DNA of 64,000 bases from CAVUBL01 sp963837945. Lineage in GTDB: Bacteria; Acidobacteriota; Thermoanaerobaculia; Multivoradales; DATKCC01. Shown one piece after another: positions 60,712 to 64,000 of this stretch; within the stretch, counting starts at the first letter, position 1; the number at the start of each line of letters is the position of its first letter. The stretch covers positions 124,001-188,000 of the forward strand of contig CAWIQD010000003.1 of NCBI GenBank assembly GCA_963837945.1, read 5' to 3'. A program made the translations under genes and the position numbers. A model generated the notes under the pieces. It made no database searches. It was not told the DNA's origin and saw nothing but the letters and a program-made list of their open reading frames with translations.

Positions 60712-63089
60712 GGCCGAGAGGTTACCCGAACCGGCGCACCGGGTAGGCGGAGGTGGAGGCGCCCGGGCGCCGGCACGTCGACGACGATCATCCCGTCGAG
60801 GTCGGTCCGCAGCACCTGGACCCGGTGGGCGCGGAGACGATCGAGGACCTCCTCCGCCGGGTGGCCGTAGGGGTTGCGCCGGCCGGCGGAGATCAGGGCC
60901 AGGCGCGGGCCGACCGCGTCGAGGAAGCGCCCGGTGGTCGAGGTCCGACTGCCGTGATGGGCGACCTTGAGGACGTCGCTCGCCAGCGCGCCGCGCGTCC
61001 CGAAGCGGGCGACGAGCTCGGCCTCGGCCGGCGCCTCGACGTCGCCGGTGAGCAGCAGCCGCCGGCCGAACACCTCGGCCGAGACCACCAGCGAGGCGTC
61101 GTTGTCGTCGCCCGCTCCTCCGCGGTCGCGGGCCCGGCCGGGATGGAGCACCCGGAGGTGCCAGCGGCCGACCTCCAGGCGGTCGCCGGCGGCCACCACC
61201 CGGTGGCGGAGGCCCGGCAGCCCGACGAGCTCGCGGGCGCACGGCGCGCGGCGCCAGAACGGGCCGGTCACGGCCTCCCCCACCTCCAGATAGCCGGCGA
61301 CCGCCACCAGGCCGCCGCAATGGTCGCGGTCGGGGTGGGTCAGGAGCACCCGGTCGAGGCGCCGCAGGCCCATGCGGGCGAGGACCGGGACGAGGACGCG
61401 CCCGGCGATGTCGCCCGAGCGCCAGCCGCCGCCGTCGACCAGCAGGGTCTCGGGCCCGTCGCGAAGGAGGATCGAGTCGCCCTGGCCGACGTCGATCATG
61501 ACCGCCCGCGGCGACGGCGCGACTCCGCCGGAGCCTGGCGCCGCGCTCCCCAGCACCGTCCAGGCGAGCCCCGCCGCCACCAGCGGCAGCCCGCGGCGCG
61601 GCCGGCGAAGGGCCGCGAAGAGGGCGGCCGCGAGAAGCGCGGCCTGCCAGGGCCCGAGGGCGAGCGGCAGACTGGCCCAGGGGCTCGGGGCGAGGCCCGC
61701 CGGCCAGCCGAACGGCGCCGCCAGGAGGTCGAGCGCCGGAAGCGCCGCACCTCCCAGCCGGGGACTGACCGAGGCGAGCGCCAGCCACGAGAACGAGGCC
61801 GCCAGGACCACGCCGGCCCAGGGCACCGCCACCAGGTTGATCAGCGGAGCCGCCGGGCTCACCAGGCCGAAGGCGGGCAGGGCCCAGGGCAGGGTTCCGA
61901 GCTCCGCGCCGGCGCTCGCGGCCAGAGCGTGGAGCAGAGCGCGGCGGAGGCGCCCGGCGCGGCCCGCCGCTCCACCGGGGTCCGGGCCTCGCTTTTCCCG
62001 GCCGGGCTCGAGCCAGGCCCGGGCCAGGAGCGGCCCGAGGAGGATCAGGCCGGCGGTGGCCCCCACGGTGAGCCGGAAGCCGAGATCGGAGACCGACGCC
62101 GGGCGGACCAGGGCGATCCCGGCCGCGGCGAGCCCCAGGGCGTTGGCCACGCTCGGAGGCCGCTGGCAGGTGAGCGCCAGGGCCAGCAACAGCAGCATGA
62201 GCGAGGCGCGGACCAGCGAAGGGCGGGGGCCGACGGCGAGAAGGTAGGCGAGCACCGCCGCCAGGGCCAGGGCGCGCCGGATCGCCGCTCGCCCCCGGAG
62301 ACCCTCGGGCAGCAGGCCGCCCGCGACCAGGGCGATCCCCGCCACCAGGCCGACGTGGAGCCCGGAGACCGAGAGAAGGTGGGCCAACCCGAGGCGCCGG
62401 AGACCCCGGAGGACGCGCGGAGGCACCGCTTCGGAGTCCCCCAGGATCAGCGCCCGGGCGAGCGGCACGCCGAGGCCGCCGCCGCGTCCGCGAACGGCGA
62501 GCGTGGCTTCGAGGCGGCGGCGCAGCAGCCCCGCCAGCCGGTCGACCGGGCCGGGCGGAGCGACCACCGACAGCAGCCGCCGGCTCTTGACCCGGAGTCG
62601 CCAGGCGCCGGGCTGAGACGGTGGGTCGTTGCCTAGCGGCGCCGGCCGCGAGAGGTACCCGCGGACCCGGAGGCAGGTCCCGAAGGCCGGGTCGCCACCC
62701 TCGGTCCCCGCCGCCGGCAGGCGGAGGTACGCCTCGAGGGGCCGGAGCCGGACGCGACGCCCCTGGGCCAGGCGCACGACCTCCACCGGCGCGGACCAGC
62801 CGTCTCCGGAGCGCCGGGCGTGACCGACCACCTCGACCCGGGCGGCGACCGGCCGGTCGGGGTCCGGCGGCCAGGCGCCGTCGGGTCCCGGGGCGAGGCG
62901 GAGATGGCCGCTCAAGAGGCCGAGGGCGAGGGCCGCGAGGACCCACCCGGCGCGGCGGCCGAGCGCAATCCCGAGAAGACCGAGAGCCACCACCGCCCCC
63001 GCGGGCAGGAAGATCGCCACCCCACCCAGCCAGGTGCCGAGGAGGCAGGCCGCCGCCGGAACGAGCGCCGGAGCGTGTCGGAGGTCCAC
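60705..63089 (-). CDS. comEC: ComEC/Rec2-family DNA uptake channel
   Basis: Inner-membrane channel for DNA in natural transformation. The 794-residue protein has the three family parts: an N-terminal OB-like periplasmic region with two leading membrane segments, the competence membrane domain (LARALILGDSEAVPPRVLRG, LRRLGLAHLLSVSGLHVGLV, GPRPSLVRASLMLLLLALAL), and a metallo-beta-lactamase domain with LLTHPDRDHCGG, LLLTGDVE and VLKVAHHGS. ATG 63089 has no strong Shine-Dalgarno. No other com or type IV pilus genes are in the window, so natural competence is only suggested. Confidence 0.93.
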   Translation of the reverse strand: MDLRHAPALVPAAACLLGTWLGGVAIFLPAGAVVALGLLGIALGRRAGWVLAALALGLLSGHLRLAPGPDGAWPPDPDRPVAARVEVVGHARRSGDGWSAPVEVVRLAQGRRVRLRPLEAYLRLPAAGTEGGDPAFGTCLRVRGYLSRPAPLGNDPPSQPGAWRLRVKSRRLLSVVAPPGPVDRLAGLLRRRLEATLAVRGRGGGLGVPLARALILGDSEAVPPRVLRGLRRLGLAHLLSVSGLHVGLVAGIALVAGGLLPEGLRGRAAIRRALALAAVLAYLLAVGPRPSLVRASLMLLLLALALTCQRPPSVANALGLAAAGIALVRPASVSDLGFRLTVGATAGLILLGPLLARAWLEPGREKRGPDPGGAAGRAGRLRRALLHALAASAGAELGTLPWALPAFGLVSPAAPLINLVAVPWAGVVLAASFSWLALASVSPRLGGAALPALDLLAAPFGWPAGLAPSPWASLPLALGPWQAALLAAALFAALRRPRRGLPLVAAGLAWTVLGSAAPGSGGVAPSPRAVMIDVGQGDSILLRDGPETLLVDGGGWRSGDIAGRVLVPVLARMGLRRLDRVLLTHPDRDHCGGLVAVAGYLEVGEAVTGPFWRRAPCARELVGLPGLRHRVVAAGDRLEVGRWHLRVLHPGRARDRGGAGDDNDASLVVSAEVFGRRLLLTGDVEAPAEAELVARFGTRGALASDVLKVAHHGSRTSTTGRFLDAVGPRLALISAGRRNPYGHPAEEVLDRLRAHRVQVLRTDLDGMIVVDVPAPGRLHLRLPGAPVRVTSRPW

Positions 63090-63419
63090 ATGAGATCAGG
63101 ACGCGGACGGCAGTGCCGATCGCCCGCCCCGAAACCACCGACTCGCTCAGCCCGATGCGGGATCGGGCGAACGGGGCGATCCCTCACCCCTCCGCTTCCG
63201 GCACGAACGGCGCTCCCCAATTGATCGAGCTCACCGTCTCACCGGCGTTGACGGGCTCCGGCGAGTGCCTCCAGGCAAGGAACGTGCACCCTTCGCGATG
63301 ACGGGGATGGGGGATGCCGAATCGTCGCGAGGTCATGCCGGCGCCCCGGCCGGTGAGCCGGAGGAGGCAGGCGAGCGCCGAAACGTCCGGCTCCCGCTGC
63401 GGCACCTCGGCCGCCGAAC
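63090..63419. other. Gap between divergent comEC and the gnd side
   Basis: About 330 bases that hold only short open frames. On the minus strand a fragment ending PVNAGETVSSINWGAPFVPE then AEG and a stop (63184) reads somewhat like real protein but has no recognisable family or start. No RNA gene is evident. The comEC promoter should lie near 63090-63150 but has no obvious boxes. Confidence 0.3.
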
Positions 63420-63591
63420 GGGCGGTCCCGGCACGGGATCACGGCACCTACCAGGGAGCTCAGGCCATGGGGCTCGGGGAAACCGGCGGAGCTGATCGAC
63501 GCGGCGAAGACCTCGGCGCGGCACATCGCCGGCGCTCTCGAAGAGCTCGCCCGCACCCCGCGCCGTGAGCGGGACACGGTCAACGCATAGG
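63420..63591 (+). pseudogene. Fragment of a small gene before gnd
   Basis: One frame reads ARDHGTYQGAQAMGLG and, after a one-base shift near 63484, another reads KPAELIDAAKTSARHIAGAL, EELARTPRRERDTVNA to TAG 63589-63591. The join sits in CTCGGGGAAACC, a place for a homopolymer error. The stop is nine bases before gnd, as for an operon. The family is not recognised and the true start is not visible. Confidence 0.3.
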
Positions 63592-63600
63592 AGGGACAGA

Positions 63601-64000
63601 ATGCAACTCGGAATGGTCGGGCTCGGGCGCATGGGCGCCAACATGGTGCGTCGGCTGATGGGCGGCGGCCATGAGTGCGTCGTCTACGATCTCTCGCAGG
63701 ATACGGTGGACGCTCTCGCCGCCGACGGCGCCGTCGGCGCGGCGTCCCCGGAGGACTTCGTCGCGGCGCTCGAGGCGCCACGGGTGGTGTGGCTGATGGT
63801 GCCGGCGGCGGTCGTCGATGCCACGCTCGAGACGCTGGTTCCGCTGCTCGCCGCAGGCGACGTCCTCGTCGATGGAGGCAACTCCTACTATCGAGACGAC
63901 ATGGATCGCGCCCGGCGACTCGCGGCAAACGGCCTCCACTACGTCGATTGCGGCACCAGTGGCGGCGTGCTGGGGCTCGAACGCGGGTACTGCCTCATGA
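63601..64000 (+). CDS. gnd: 6-phosphogluconate dehydrogenase, decarboxylating (5' part)
   Basis: Oxidises 6-phosphogluconate to ribulose-5-phosphate in the pentose phosphate pathway. The first 133 residues are present, then the window ends. NADP/NAD-binding LGMVGLGRMGANMVRRLMGG, the substrate motif VDGGNSYYRDDMDRARRL and the beginning of YVDCGTSGGVLGLERGYCLM fit the shorter GntZ/YqeC-like, often NAD-dependent, group. GGAGGG is placed well before ATG 63601. Confidence 0.93.
   Translation, partial: MQLGMVGLGRMGANMVRRLMGGGHECVVYDLSQDTVDALAADGAVGAASPEDFVAALEAPRVVWLMVPAAVVDATLETLVPLLAAGDVLVDGGNSYYRDDMDRARRLAANGLHYVDCGTSGGVLGLERGYCLM

Overview
The window is very GC-rich bacterial chromosome with dense, mostly housekeeping content. 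Two-subunit GlyRS (glyQ/glyS), biosynthetic arginine decarboxylase, a DHH-CBS-tRNA nucleotidyltransferase fusion, a TPR-tailed Ser/Thr kinase, a CxxCH cytochrome with TPRs, Hfq behind MiaA, and Rex behind a complex I operon fit an Acidobacteriota-like genome, perhaps Thermoanaerobaculia. That placement is inference from gene content; no rRNA or other phylogenetic anchor is present, and I saw no tRNA, CRISPR array, phage or insertion-sequence transposase.

Layout. (1) 1-3198: an RNase HI with a second, degraded RNase H domain, an XRE regulator, a broken TPR/beta-propeller-like locus, a 188-bp palindromic insertion element and a CBS protein. (2) 3284-10758, plus strand: kinase-TPR protein, HtrA-like protease lipoprotein, ManC and a ClC channel. 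(3) 10814-13499, minus: clpS-clpA. (4) 13653-19491: speA, RNase D, a flavin reductase, a PolX-like helix-hairpin-helix protein (minus) and a PAP2-type membrane protein. (5) 32064-19534, one long minus-strand run: recO, glyQ, glyS, ppdK, mtaB, vanZ-like, MFS, a 94-bp tandem repeat array, NYN-cold-shock fusion, thioesterase and a stand-alone 5'-3' exonuclease. (6) 32147-35827: Clp1-like kinase, a second palindromic element, a small membrane protein, a large imperfect inverted repeat, a YCII protein and a glycosyltransferase. (7) 36064-49939, plus: nuoAEFGHJKLMN, rex and a seven-haem cytochrome. (8) 63089-49828, minus: comEC, miaA, hfq, TPR lipoprotein, pgsA, dnaE, DHH-CBS-CCA, a secreted protein and rsmD. 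(9) 63601-end: start of a 6-phosphogluconate dehydrogenase.

How genes work together. The nuo operon has a near-consensus Rex operator about 90 bases before nuoA and encodes Rex itself after nuoN, so NADH/NAD+ sensing probably controls NADH dehydrogenase and the following cytochrome. nuoB, nuoC, nuoD and nuoI are not in this cluster and must be elsewhere if complex I is complete. ClpS-ClpA, HtrA and Hfq are quality-control and post-transcriptional functions; recO, dnaE, RNase HI, the exonuclease and ComEC are DNA metabolism; RNase D, RsmD, MiaA, MtaB, GlyRS and the tRNA nucleotidyltransferase are RNA metabolism.

Two general points. First, many conserved genes are split by what look like single-base indels (clpA, ppdK twice, glyQ, recO, nuoJ, nuoN, rex, cytochrome, DHH-CCA, miaA), while long genes such as dnaE, nuoL and nuoM are intact. 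Assembly error is the simplest reading. Second, the gene-poor gaps carry at least four families of short repeats. The palindromic elements at 2594-2781 and 33028-33194 share a core but have unrelated, perfectly self-complementary arms; these are the most unusual structures in the window.
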